From contig NC_067197.1 in assembly GCF_000699445.3 (NCBI RefSeq), forward strand, positions 21,869,809 through 21,933,808: a stretch of 64,000 nt of DNA, in the 5' to 3' direction. Origin of the DNA: Schistosoma haematobium (Eukaryota; Platyhelminthes; Trematoda; Strigeidida; Schistosomatidae). The position numbers and the translations under genes were made by a program. The notes beneath the pieces are model-generated. The model was not told the origin of the DNA, ran no database searches, and saw only the letters and a program-made list of their open reading frames with translations. Below are positions 1 to 12,900 of the stretch, one piece after another (the stretch's first letter is position 1; each line of letters opens with the position of its first letter).

Positions 1-890
1 AACATCTCCGAGGTTACAAATAAATTATTAAGACCACTAGAAACAAGTGTACCCTATAACCTGACACAATGTTTGCAAATAATGATATATAAACTAAAGG
101 AAATAATGACGATCAAAGATAAGCCAAACAACATCTGCAAAGTGAATTAAAACAACTGCAACAAATACTATATATGTGACAAGGTAGACACCCTCTTTGT
201 CTACGTAAACACTTGTTAGCTGTTAAACGGCATAACATAGCTTTGCTCATATTAACTGATGTAGACATGAGTTTGACTGGGAAAACGTCCAAATATTGAG
301 TAGAGGAAACACAAAGAATAAGAGAGAATATTTAGAAACCTGGCACTTCAATCAAGAATCAGTTAAATAGATACATCAAAGCCAACCAAATCTTCCAGCC
401 AATAAAAAAAGAAATAATAGCTGCAATACAAACATACAAGTTTTGTAATCATTGAAATTAATTTTACCACTTGACTTAGTCAAGTCCATTTAGGCAATGA
501 ATATCTTTTCATTATGAATGTTACTGATTTGGTTAAGTCTTTCCAAAACTTCACAACGAAACCTATCATTGACAATAATTATTTGTATACTTACTGTTTA
601 AACAAGTTCAGTGTGTCTTTAGATTATTCAAATGAGAATTTCTAAAAGCATGAAGTTATAGTATTTATTTTCAATTCAATTTTTGTGTTGGAAAATTAGA
701 CTTTAATAGTGCAACCTTCCATGAAAAGTGATGATTAGTTAATCGTAAGAAGACTTAAGATTAAACAGTAATATACCAAGTAACTAAAATGACTAAACTT
801 GTACTCATTGCAATAGTTAACATTTAGTGGGGCCCTTTATTTTGTCGTCATTTAGATCGGACGATGTTGTTGACAGGCTCTCCACTTTAG
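1..890. other. Left-end intergenic DNA
   Basis: AT-rich sequence with no reading frame, repeat or motif that I can support. Confidence 0.5.
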
Positions 891-1331
891 TGGCCCGAGA
901 TCTGACTCTAAGTAGATAGTATGAATGTTATCGCCCAACCTCGTATATAATCATCGACTTAAATCGAGTTAGTCAATAACGGAATTAAATAGGTCAAATA
1001 ACGAGAATGGACTTCTGAATACATATATTTTGTATATGAAGCGAATGGAATAGAGAGAAGCGAAACGACGCGTAGTGGAGATGGCGGGTAAGCCAGCTCT
1101 CCTTTCAGTCAAGCGCTAATCAATATTTATAGTCACATAAAATAAGTTACAGAAATGTGATGAATAGGATAAGAAATGTACACACATATATTATACGCTC
1201 ATATAAAAGCAGTCATGAGTGGTAAGCGAATAATCAACAAGGTCAAAATATAACTCATGTAGAATAAATAATTTGGGCTGTCCGAAAGCTAGAATAAGGT
1301 ATATTGGCTTAACATAACAGCCGACACTACA
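891..1331 (-). repeat. Interspersed repeat A, copy 1 (LTR-like?)
   Basis: About 440 bp shared with 17092-17541. Both read TGTAGTGT at the minus-strand start and end near GGGCCA, so a solo LTR is possible. No target duplication was found. Confidence 0.5.
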
Positions 1332-1544
1332 AACAAGTTTATTCATTTGATGTTTCAGTCTAATGGATTTCCACTTTACAAATGATACAATATGTACGAA
1401 TTACTCAATCAGTATTTAGAAATTAAAGCTGATAATATGAGGTTCTAATAAAAAGAAATTATTTCCGGTAGAATATTTCAATTATTTCTAATGGTATAGC
1501 TTGGGAAGTGAGATCTATAGTCATATTGCGGTATGTGCTACTTA

Positions 1545-1800
1545 TATCGGCATAAGTAGTATCTAACTCTAGTCAGGAATAGAATGTCTGGCAACAAAAT
1601 GTCAAGAAGATCGATGAGGAAAGAATGCAAACAAAAAGCAGTTGGTATGAAAATGCAGGAACAATGAAGTCTGAAACGATCAACTAATATTTGCAAAAGG
1701 AACAGTACACTTTGTGACAATTGGTTGGAATATTGCAAATTAAGTCTTCATTGTATGGTTCTCAGATTTTATCACACTGCTTTGTAATTTTGTGTTTAAT
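1545..1800 (-). repeat. Interspersed repeat C, copy 1
   Basis: It shares blocks with the pair at 29335-30000: CAAATATTAGTTGATCGTTT and AGACTTCATTGTTCCTGCAT on the minus strand. No coding domain is seen. Confidence 0.45.
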
Positions 1801-2289
1801 CACATTCGCTCGTTCCTATTTGTGTTCTCGTTTTCTACAATACCAGTGAATTCAAGTATCATCGTAAATCAATAATTAACAGATGGAACGTTAGTTACAT
1901 TTGTATTACCTAAAAAATGTACATGAAATCGAAACTTATCTTCCAAAACTTGAGATCAAATAGTGACTACAATTAAATGTTAAACAATCCTCATTAAACA
2001 GTCACATCAATAAAGTATTTATCATTATCAATTAAATTTTTATCAAGTCAATAATTTAAACAACGAAATGTAAATTTTCTCTTTTTCTTCTGAAAGATAA
2101 ATGGTATACTTGGTTATAAATGCTAATGATCCTGGGATAGTTAAGCATAATCTTTCTTTCACAATTGATTGATCACTTGGTGGTGATCAATGTCATGCTT
2201 GTCTAGTCCTTATTAGTGCAGATCGAATGATATCGATCATGTTGCAATGTGGTTACCACTCTAGGTGACTCGACACTGCGGGCACTATG

Positions 2290-2475
2290 TATTGATATTT
2301 AGATGGTAGTTGGAGGTAGTCAACAGGAAACCCTGGACCCGGGTTTCGTGCTACTTGGCACTCGTCAGCAAGGTGTACCTGTAATCTTCAGGGAACTGGT
2401 GCTCCCTGGCGGATTCGATCTCGTGTCACCCAGCTTCACAGTCAGAGACGTTACCACTGAGCTATCCGAGCCGTC
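2290..2475 (-). mobile_element. Sm-alpha-type SINE with hammerhead ribozyme
   Basis: The minus strand starts with a tRNA-like head (GATAGCTCAGTGGTAACG, later GATCGAATCC as B box). A hammerhead follows: CTGACGA (2368-2362), stem II GTGC/GCAC, GAAA (2347-2344), a short stem III and the cleavage triplet GTC ending at 2336. Stem I is CCTTG with CAGGG. The core is consensus. Confidence 0.75.
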
Positions 2476-2944
2476 TTTCTTTAAAATTGGGAATGACAAA
2501 TTAGAAAAACAAAAAATCCTGCTGAATGTTTGATGATTTTTTTTAATCTTTTAATGTCACGACTAATTGAAGTGAAATACCAGTTCCTAATGTTAAATAT
2601 CATTATGCATGTTGAATTATTTTCAAAAATATTTTTGATAGATTTCAATAGTGTAGTAAGATTAGATCAAGTTTATTGTCTCATTACACTAATGAAAATC
2701 TGACATATATTGATGATGATGCCTAGCAGATATTAGTGAACTAATAACAATTTTGACAGTACCAAAAATATTTTTACCAAAAAGTTGTCATAATCCAGTA
2801 TTAAATTACTAAGATTAAACTTTAAAAAGAATTTAACTTAGTTATTTAGGTTTTCAGCTGAAGTAATCCACAATTATTATTAAAATGGTGGTTTGTGGAG
2901 ATTGTAATGATTCTAATAGTTGGATTCACGAGTCGATGCAAACT

Positions 2945-3190
2945 AGATCACTATTGGAAACCTGAAAGCATTGGAAAGCCGTTTCGTTGTAGTATGAGAC
3001 TACTCAGTAGTGCACATTTACAATCCTGCGTGCGGGACTCAAACACAGAACCATAGATCTCTCATGCGAACGCTTAACTACCGGACCACTAGACCGAAAT
3101 CCAACGATTTTAATGTCTAACTTCAATCGACGTATGATCTTGCGCAACCATTCATCCATTGTCTGGGGTAGATACCTGTCAATGGTGTTC
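2945..3190 (-). mobile_element. Hammerhead SINE, degenerate, minus strand
   Basis: It carries the tRNA-like head (GTGGTCCGGTAGTTAAGCG on the minus strand) and tail (GCTTTCAGGTTTCC) of the CTGAGGA-type SINE. The core is altered (CTGAGTA), so cleavage is unlikely. Confidence 0.7.
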
Positions 3191-3269
3191 AAGCTTACAT
3201 CGACTCATGAACTTAACTAGTAAAACCACTATTCTAATAATAATAATCATATGCTCGTCAGTGACTGTC

Positions 3270-3585
3270 TTCAAGATGGGTTTCATGGAGTTCCAGTGAA
3301 AAGCCGTGACTAGTAGAATCCAATACGTGTCGGGTAGAGACAGGTATCCAACTCAGATAATGGGCGAATGGTTGCGCAAGATCATGGATTGGTTAGACAA
3401 CACCACCGTTGGATACCGGCCCAGTGGTCTAGAGGTAAAGCGTTCGCATGAGAAACCGATGGTCCTGGGTTGGAGTCCAGCACGTGGCATCATGGATGTG
3501 CACTACTGAGGAGTCCCACACTTCGATGAAACGGCCTTCCAGTGCTTCCAGGTTTCCAATGGTGATCTAGCCTACAGTGAACCGT
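3270..3585 (+). mobile_element. Hammerhead SINE, plus strand
   Basis: This is a near full-length copy: a head-proximal unit, a tRNA-like part (GGCCCAGTGGTCTAGAGGT, GGTTGGAGTCC) and a hammerhead region with CTGAGGA and GAAAC. Stem II is weakened, as GTCC faces CGAT. Confidence 0.7.
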
Positions 3586-3964
3586 AAATTCAACTATTAT
3601 AATTCAGAATTGTCTGTTATTAAACAATTTCAGTGTAGCACATCCTGATATGTTAGGTGAAAACACAAGTATGTTAGACATTACGGCTTTGAATGAAATC
3701 TTCAATAAAAATTGCACTTTATTAAACAATAGCAGAATGACAAATAACTCTGAGTATGGTGCACAAAGTAAACATTAAAACATTGTTTTTAATTTAAATG
3801 CGATTTTGAATTGAAGGAAAATTTCTCACAACAAATGATTTCAATTATGTGTTTCTGTTCAGTATTAAATTGAATATATGAATCGACTGTTAAAACTCCA
3901 ATCATAATAATATTAGTCACTTGTTAGTAATAAATAAAATTTTTATATTATGTCAAAATTATGT

Positions 3965-4095
3965 CCGAGTCTCGCGTGCAGGATCGTGGATATGCACTGC
4001 TGAAGGGTCCCATACTTGGATGAAACGGCTGTCCAATGATTTCAGGTTTTCATTGGTGGTCTAGATTAGATCGGCTCATGAATTCAACTATTAAG
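3965..4095 (+). mobile_element. Hammerhead SINE 3' fragment
   Basis: The ribozyme-plus-tail part only: GCACTGCTGAAGGGTCCC, GGATGAAACGG, then TTCAGGTTTTCATTGGTGG. The core changes CTGAAGG and TGAAA predict no activity. Confidence 0.65.
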
Positions 4096-4319
4096 ATTAA
4101 ACTTATATACAAAAAAGTACATTACGTAACATTTGATTTAAACTATAGCAAAAACTGATATATTACTATGTAAGAATTGATTATTGTAGTTTACTTATTA
4201 AATGCATAAGTGCATTCTAATTTGCTTCAAGAAAAACAAACTGTACCAACTATTGACTAGTTTACTAATTCACAATGTTTTTTTTCAGATCATTTGTACA
4301 AAACTAAGTCAGTCAATCA

Positions 4320-4740
4320 GCTAAAATGTAGTACCAGGCACATATATGCATCGGTCCAAGTTGCCATACCGCATAAGCACAACAAGATGAACACCGGATT
4401 CATAAAATAAGTTAATTCAGAGGTGGTAATATATAAAAGAAAGATTGCATATAAGGATATAGTACAGGAAGAAAGAATTGGTTCGTAGAAAGAATATAAA
4501 GCGATTTTACTCACATAGTTTAAAGAAGGACAAAGAGTGTATACACCTACATCATTGTGATCGATTCTGAACCATGTCACGGACAGTCTCCAACCATTGG
4601 TTACGATAGTCACGTGGACCCCAACCAAGTAGTCTGTATCTACCATCATGGCTCATACCAGAAGTTAGTAACTTTAAGCACTGATGCCACGTTTTGGTTT
4701 GTCTGAGCTCTAACTTTATTCCAATCATCCCTAACACTAG
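4320..4740 (-). mobile_element. 5'-truncated RTE LINE fragment
   Basis: The minus strand reads LLGWGPRDYRNQWLETVRDM then VQNRSQ. This parallels the C-terminal end of the LINE ORF at 48449-49762 (LPGWGLRDGATQWLETLSDM, AQNRSQ). About 230 bp of 3' tail follows to about 4320. Divergence suggests a different, older subfamily. Confidence 0.7.
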
Positions 4741-5504
4741 TCAACATTACGATAAAACTAAAGAAAATTAATAAAATTTACCAGTTCAACTATTTAACCG
4801 ATAAGTAATTCAATCAAATCACGGTATAATTAGGGAAATTTTATATTGAATTAACTCAATGTTTATGTGAAACATAATTAAAATTAATAAATTAAATGGA
4901 TATTCACTTGATGATTTTTTTATTGGAATGTTATAAGAACATTTGTACATTCTTTTTTTTCATTTTTTTTTCAACACAGTAGGTTTTTCTAGTTCACAGT
5001 ACACATTGATCGATTTATGTTTTAGATTATATAGATCTGATAGATGCATAGCAACAGAACAACCTTAAAAATGTCTTTTACATTCATAGACTATATAAAC
5101 TGTTCAGATTTTTTCTTTAAATCAAAGCATTTCTAATTATTTATCATGATATATTAATGGTGACAGTGGTGAGGAACTTTAAAAATTAAACATATTTAGC
5201 TGTAGTTTTAGTCTTTTAGCATAAATAATTTAGTAGTAAGGTAGACCTGTAATGGTTTAACTTCGTTAATCAATCACCTTGATTATGGTTATTATATAAA
5301 TCTCAACGGTGTTTGAATTCAAAAAGCAATAAGATTCGGTGACTACAATTTATTATTGAATAGTGCAGATAAAAAAGTTACAAGCGCATCGAGCGAATTT
5401 GATCAGACGCCAATATGTGTGAGCAAGCGAATACAGAGGCGGATTTATAGTCAAATCGAATCGAAGCGTAGAGAAGCAAGGTAAAGGCTATTCATAGGAT
5501 TTGA

Positions 5505-5596
<92 letters not shown>

Positions 5597-6842
5597 TAAA
5601 GGGAATGATCCATTGAGCGATATTTAAGCTAGAGAGAGATATGTGCGTAGGCTATCACATGTGATCGAGTGTACACGTTTATACAGACATGATAGTGATC
5701 ATAATAATACAAAAGAGGTAGACAAATTGTTACTGTTCGAATAACATTGTCTGTTAAATAAGTTAATCAAATGGCTTGACAAAAATTAACCATAATCGGA
5801 ATTAATTGTAGGAAAGGAGGGTCCTAAAATTTTCGAAACGACCGTCCGATGTTTCTCTGGTTCTTAGTAGTTATTCTTGTGATGATGGTTGCTGAAGAAA
5901 ACTCTTCAAAGAAATAAAGATATTTTTTGACAAAACACCGAAGTACTTAGTCTGTATATATTGTGAATTATAATAGCGCGAATGATTTAAACAAACGATA
6001 CAGACTGTGGATCCAAGTCAGTACAAAATGTTGGGTCGAGAGCCGTTTTTTCTAAATTCACTGTTAGTCAACACTACCGTCGATGAAATAATTCTTTCGA
6101 CTAAACGGCAACGAACTTGTAGTAAAATAATCACTAACCTTAAATATTTTAATTTTGTTTCCGGGAGCCTCAGATAAATCGATGTCGTAAAGGGCAGTGG
6201 GGCATATAACGAGACTGAATATGGTAGGTTTTTGTGATAAAATAAAGTGCAACAAAGTAATAAAAGGGTATTCTGTCCCACGAAAATGTGTCGCAAACTT
6301 TGTGAACCAATCACAGAAATGATTTACCCCCCCCCTTAAATCGCATCGTTTTAACCCCCTATCAAATAAAATTTATTTGGTTTTCAGATTATTTCAATCT
6401 CGTTAGTGATATTTAAAGCATAAATAACTATGGTCAATCGTAGTAAACTGTATAGGCTTATTTTGATCAATCTACTTAAAAATAATTTCTGTTTGTAAAC
6501 TTTACGAGGTGGCTTTTTAACAGAGTCTCTTACAACATTTTGTTAATCCATACCTCATTTTATCTACAGTGTAATCTGAAAGAAATTAAAGCACTTCATC
6601 ATGAGTCTATTCCAAAATGTTCTGAAGTCGATAAGATAAACCTTATATCAATTTAAAATACATTCAATAACGATATTATGTTTTTTCTTTCAAAAAACAA
6701 ACAAACAAACTGTTAAATGAGTGAATTAAATTAAAACGAATGATTACAATATACAGACATTTTAAATAATACATTTTTAAAAAAAAGTGTTTTATCCAAC
6801 CAAGTTATGTTCTTTGGTTTCATGTGATATGATCACATTCAA
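4741..6842. other. Intergenic or 3' flank of the KLHL gene
   Basis: This stretch contains the (AT)n tract and repeat-like DNA at 5320-5770. A minus-strand open frame at 6314-6018 shares patches with repeat C. I found no clear polyadenylation signal for the KLHL gene. Confidence 0.45.
5507..5594 (+). repeat. (AT)n microsatellite, 88 bp
   Basis: Uninterrupted AT dinucleotide run. It interrupts a repeat-like region (about 5320-5770) that resembles 22370-22830. Confidence 0.95.
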
Positions 6843-6959
6843 TTAAATAAGTGGATCTACTTTATGATAAGATAATTTTATACTGAAATTAGTATCAGTG
6901 ACACCTGGTCCACTAGCTGCTACAGCGATTCCTGCTCGTCCACTTGGTAATGGAGCTGC
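6843..6959 (-). CDS. KLHL1/4/5-like: KLHL gene last coding exon (exon 9)
   Basis: After TTTTTTTTCAG|GCAGCT the frame reads [19 protein letters not shown] and ends at a TAA (6845-6843). It joins KWTE of exon 8 to complete the last Kelch blade (PLPSGRAG). It encodes 38 residues. Confidence 0.88.
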   Translation of the reverse strand, partial: AAPLPSGRAGIAVAASGPGVTDTNFSIKLSYHKVDPLI

Positions 6960-9900
6960 CTGAAAAAAAAGAAGCAATTAAAATCAAAACATCAAAGATA
7001 ATAAAAGATGATTAGGATTATTGTTAACGGTGAAATAACAGAATAAACACTAAGTATTAACTCAAACAGACAAATATTATTGTTATAAGCAAATGTATAC
7101 ATGGGAAGCGCTTTTGTTTTGTCAAATTTATGGTTCATCTTAAGGTAAGATCAAGATAATTAGGTTTGATACACAGAGTTTGTGGAGTTTAATATGAATT
7201 GTATGTATGGAATAGTAACATTATACTTTATTGTATCTAAGATACATATAATTGTGTTACATTTATTTCTTCATTCAATTTTTTATCGTAAAATCAGAAA
7301 TGTTAATTACTCAAATGACCCTTACTTTTAAAATTAGTAAATATTTTTTATAATGAAACATTCTGATAGTATACTTGAGTATTGACATTCACAGCTTTGA
7401 TTCATGTTGGTTTACGTTTTCATTAAAACTAAACAACTCTATCTAGTAATTCAAACGGAATTAGTAATGTGTACATGCCTTTCACTCTGGAGATGCATTC
7501 TCATTACTTAATCGGTAAATTATGACTTTAATAAGGAAGTTGTCTCACAATTTGTCTTACATTATGTTTACAGGCGGAACATAACTGAACTCAAACAATA
7601 ATTAGAAGACTTGTCAATCAACATGGTTGACTTAATCAAATATTCGGTATGGTTAATTCCCTAAGGCAATTTATGGTGAATTATTTATATATTATCTTCA
7701 TACTTGTTTGAAATTAATTAAGAAAGTATTCGTGAGTCATTTAGTAAAATTGTATCTTATTTGAGTTGCCATCATACATCAAACGACGTTAAGTTTAGAT
7801 ATTTTATTACTAAGGTATTTCTATTTAATATGGTAAACAGTTTTAACTAATACACTAGATAATAATCAACAATAAACATTAATTATATAAACTGGCTTAA
7901 ATAAAAATATCATTTGTATCAAATAATAGTTGAACTTGTCACACAGTGTTCATAAGCGTAAGGTTTTAGGTAGATTTAAAAACTAATTCACATAATTAAC
8001 CATCTAAAAGAAGATAATTTACATCACGAACTGACTTTAGACAGCTGTTTTGTTCTATTTATATGCATTTAATAATCCTTCGTGGCCAAACTCAAGGATT
8101 TCAGATCTCACAGTGAGAGCTTAGCAGTTAGATAACTAAGAAGAACCTCAACGGTTTACCACCACCGTGACTGACGGAGTTAGGTTATGTTGCATGTAAG
8201 GCAGTTACTAGCCAAGGGAAATGAAATGTGGTCGCGTAATGTCCTGAGTTTGATCCTACATAGGGTTGTAAACACGCATACTAAGATGAAACAACTGTCC
8301 AGTGTTTCCCGGTTTTCAATGATTACTTAGCTAAAATCAGTATGTGATTTAAACTATTTTATTCAATAATCTCTACAAATGTCAAACACTAATAAATTCA
8401 AATAACTTTTTATTGGATCGGGGTCCACTATAATAGGAATATAAATATTTTTCAGAAGATAACTTACTTCAGTCCATTTATTTTCTTCTGGATCATATAC
8501 TTCTACACGATCCGTATAAGCTTGTCCATCATGTCCACCTAAAGCATATAGCTTATAACCGAGCGGAGCCACGGCAATAGAATCTCTTGGAGATGACAAA
8601 GCACATACTTCTGTCCACATATCAGTGCGTGGTTCATACATTTCAACACTAGCTGTTCTTAGTGCATGAGGCTGATTTGGTGGAGCATTATGACCACCAA
8701 CTGCATATAAACGTCCACCAATAGCGCCTACTCCAACTCCGCCACGACGATGCAACATGGGGGCAATAAAACACCAATGTTGTGTATGAGGATTAAATCT
8801 TTCCACTGTTCGTAGACAAGCACTTCCATCCCGACCACCAACAGCATATAATCTATGAATGAGTAGAAATAAAATTAGTCTTATGGCCACTTATATATCG
8901 GTTAAAAATCAGTGATAAAAGCTGTACTAATCCCATTTAAAGACACTTGCTTCTTGATTGAAATCAATGGCATTTAAACTTTAAAACAAACATCCACTTT
9001 TTAAAAGTCATAAATACTTCATTGTGTTATAAATAACAGAAACAAAATAGCTATTGAAGGCTTGTACTAAATGGATGATTATGTATGTCTAATAAATAGA
9101 AAGTAAAAACATGTTTTATAACATTACACTATTAAGATAAACAGAATGCTTTACACTTAGATATCTATTTTGAATGCTTACGTTGCAAAATGTTGCGTTA
9201 CTAGTACTGATTAATCAAAGTAAGCCACTAAATGAGAGGCATCCTCAGATATTTAGAGTTGATAACCGTAAAACGTAAATTTGTTTGCTAAATAGTCAAT
9301 GGAATCCTAAAAAAGGTTTCCAAATTAAGCCGCCTTCACTTTTGATAATCATCTGAACACATATATACATGACATACACAAACAATCATATAAGTAGCTT
9401 ACTATAGTATCAATGGCAAATGCTGTCTAACTCTTTGTGTATCCCTGATCTTTCTATAGGCTTGACAATTAGATCAGTTACCATGTTAAAAATCATTCCT
9501 ATTTGTCAACTAACAAGCCGAACAACAATAAAGTTGGCAATATAAACTAGGACAAGACAATGTACCAGTAGTTTTTGAATTTCTCTGATTCGTGCGCTAA
9601 AGTTATTCAGTGATGAAAACCAACCCATATGAATTCTTTCCAAAAATTATCTGTCTAAACACAAAACAGTTAGATTAGAAACCAAATTTATAATACACTC
9701 AATATAAATATTGTTACATGAGGCGGTAATAAATACGGCTGTAGAGTATAAGATATTAACACACAAGAAGTATTTTCTTCTCTTATCTGATTCTTTAATA
9801 TCAAACCTTAATTTGATCAGGATACCTAGAGAGACGATGATCGACTCACAAACAAACATTAGGTCAACTAAGAACAATTTACAATCATTTATTTGTAGTT

Positions 9901-12900
9901 AATTAATAGTATATATACACAATTTGCGTGCCATCAGGAGTTGAGCATTTCAATCTATTAGGCTAATATAATGGAATTATGAGTGACATTAATTCGTTTG
10001 TCTAGTATAACATCAATATTCATTCGATAACGTTACAAAATGGAGATGATTTAAACAAATATCAAAGCTTTTTATTGTATAAGTAGTAAGTTCTACTTGT
10101 TTCTAGTCAGATATACAGTTTATTATTATTATTATTAACTATAAATGATATTTAGTTGTGTTCTACTTTAAGTGACTTTTCCCTGAATATAATAAGGGAT
10201 AAAATAACCGACCAACTTATTATGAAACACAACATATGTAATAAATCAACAGACAGATAAACAGAAGAGAACATTTTTTTTCTTTTTTTCTCGTGAAACA
10301 TTCATAAAACATAACCATATTAAACGATAGTTCAAGAATTATATGAAGAAAGTAGACTAGTAAGATCACATTGTATCTTACTTAAGAGAGAAATACTATA
10401 TTTATTCATAGACAGACATATGCTATGATTTAGAGGAATGAAGAAAAAATAGTAAAGAATAATTGATTGTGAAACATTTTTTTTCGATTTCTATGTTAAA
10501 AGACAGCTAGAACAGAACATTAAACTAACATTATACAATCTATCAAGAAATGTAATACATTTTAAACAGACATTTTCTATCACTATTGACCTAATTGATC
10601 AGTTTAATGTGGTTTATAATATCATCTAGTATGTTATTAATAACTTGAAGTTGTTTGCCCAAAATTATGGGTAATAATAGGTCAAGGGAAAAGAATGAAC
10701 ATAAGGTCACTACTATTATCATTAGTCAGGGTTGGATAATCTGTAGCATACAAAAGATTTTTTAAAAAAAAATTAATTCTATATTGTGGATTATTTCACT
10801 CATTATGGTTGGTTCGATAATTTACTGATGAATGCCTGCTTCGTGAAAGTCAAAAGTGCCTAACATCATGGCTTAACATTAAACAGTTATTCAGTACATT
10901 TGGACTTCAAATGATCATTTAATATGATATATGGTGAAAAGTAATATCAAAGTTAAATATATTATGGCTTGAGACATTATTATTGCATTTTATCGTCAAA
11001 TCAAATATTATTCAGACACAGAATAGTAAGCTTTTCACTATGCTGTAGTGACCTACTTTTATCAAGAGAACGCGATTGGTTTAATGGAAACAATTATTGT
11101 TATAACTAATTGTACCAGGGATTGTTTTACCGTACTTGTTTGTTTAACTGTACCAAATAAATACATTCTTCCGTTGATTTTGACCTTGCACGAATTCGGT
11201 TACGCTCAGTAACCACACTTGTAACTTGGCACGATCTCAGTATTCTTTCGATACCACGAGATCGCCAACAAATACATCTTGACTACAGCCATCAACTGCC
11301 TTCTGATATTTGGCCTACGGAAGATCTTATCGGTTAACTGGCACGTAGTCTTCCTGTAGTGGTGATCATAGTCAACCGCCACTCGACGTCACACTACAAT
11401 GCTTAGGTAAGTCATCATTGGGAAACTGAGAATAAGAACTGTTACGAGCTGTAAATGAAGTAATTTTCTTTTGCTAACTAGAACTCCGAGGACTACCCAG
11501 AAACCATGATCAGTGGAACTCAATCATGTTGAGTGCAAGACAGTTATCTACAAATGATATTAAAAGACGTTTGTCCAATACTGAGAATTGATTGAAGTTA
11601 GAAGAGCAAACTAACTGAATGTACCTGAATCCCAGAGTTGATATCCACTCTAGGACTTGAACCCAGTACCATAGTGTTATCTAATTAATTCACTGGCTTG
11701 CGGAATGAAATGAAGTAGATTATTGCTCCTTGTTAATTATATTGACGCTAAAGCTATGACACTGGTCTTTCAAATTTTGTACATTTCGGCAAATAAATGT
11801 TTAACTGATTGTTTGTTATTTATTTTAAAATTTAATAACTAAATCACTTACAGTCCTTCTAAAACAGCAACTCCAACTGTGCTACGTTGAACAGCCATTG
11901 GAGTAACAGGTGACCAGGCTTTCGCTTTACCATTCCATCGTTCTACAGTATTTAAATAAGACCATCCATCATGTCCACCAACTGCATAGACAACACCTTC
12001 CAAAACGGCTACTCCTAGACCATGTCTATGATTCAAAAAATAAAAAAGATAGTGATGAGAATAAGCAAATATATCTGATCTAATTGATTGTAAACAGTAT
12101 TACAGAACTCTTAAGTTATATTCATTTTATTGAGTGAACTAGAGAGAATAATCAGTCCTCATAATTAAAATAAATAAATCATTCGCATTAAATAGTCACC
12201 TTAAAGCTTTCAATAAAGTTAATTAGACTACACAGAATTGTTTCGGTATGAAAGATGAAATTCATAAAATGTAACCTATTCAAAATAAATTGTTTAGTCT
12301 TTGTGGTGTAATCTGCATATTTTCGTGTAAATCTCTCACACAAAATAAAGTCAATTTGCAAGATGTAACCAATTTAAAATTCATTATATTCAGTAAATTT
12401 GTAGTTTACTGTTTATGAAAAGTATTTTTTGTGGTTATTATAGTAATTTCGTGGATTAGTTGGTGTTAGACACTAACACCATTGGATGCCGGCTCAGTAG
12501 TCTAGTTGGTTAAGCGCCTGGCGCGAGACCGATAGGTCCTGGGTTCGAATCTCGCAGGGAGCGGGATCGTGGATGCGCACTGCTGAAGAGTCCCATACTA
12601 GGACGAAACGGCCGTCCAGTGCTTCCAGGTTTCCAACGGTGGTCTAACATCAATTGATTCATGATCTCAATCAAAAACTTAACAATCTCCACAACCCCTA
12701 TACTGGCATCTATATCCGTTGAATATTAAGTGAAAAAGAGAGATCATTAAAGTAAATTGCTTTCCCATATATTATAACGTGATGCAACTAACTGTTCATA
12801 CGTATTCGGACTTATTCATTAACTTGTAGTCTAACAGGTGACTTTTTCAGCACTAGACACTAATGCAAGTTAAGGATACGGTTTCAGTCGGTCAAGTGAA

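Noticed and set aside
5507..5594. Long (AT)n run as an origin or regulatory site
   Set aside because: Simple microsatellite; two further TA tracts occur in the window and nothing specific surrounds them.
12485..12560. tRNA-like A and B boxes in SINE heads (also 41975-42055, 2380-2475)
   Set aside because: The boxes are there, but the sequence runs into the ribozyme and tail instead of completing an acceptor stem, so these are SINE promoters, not tRNA genes.
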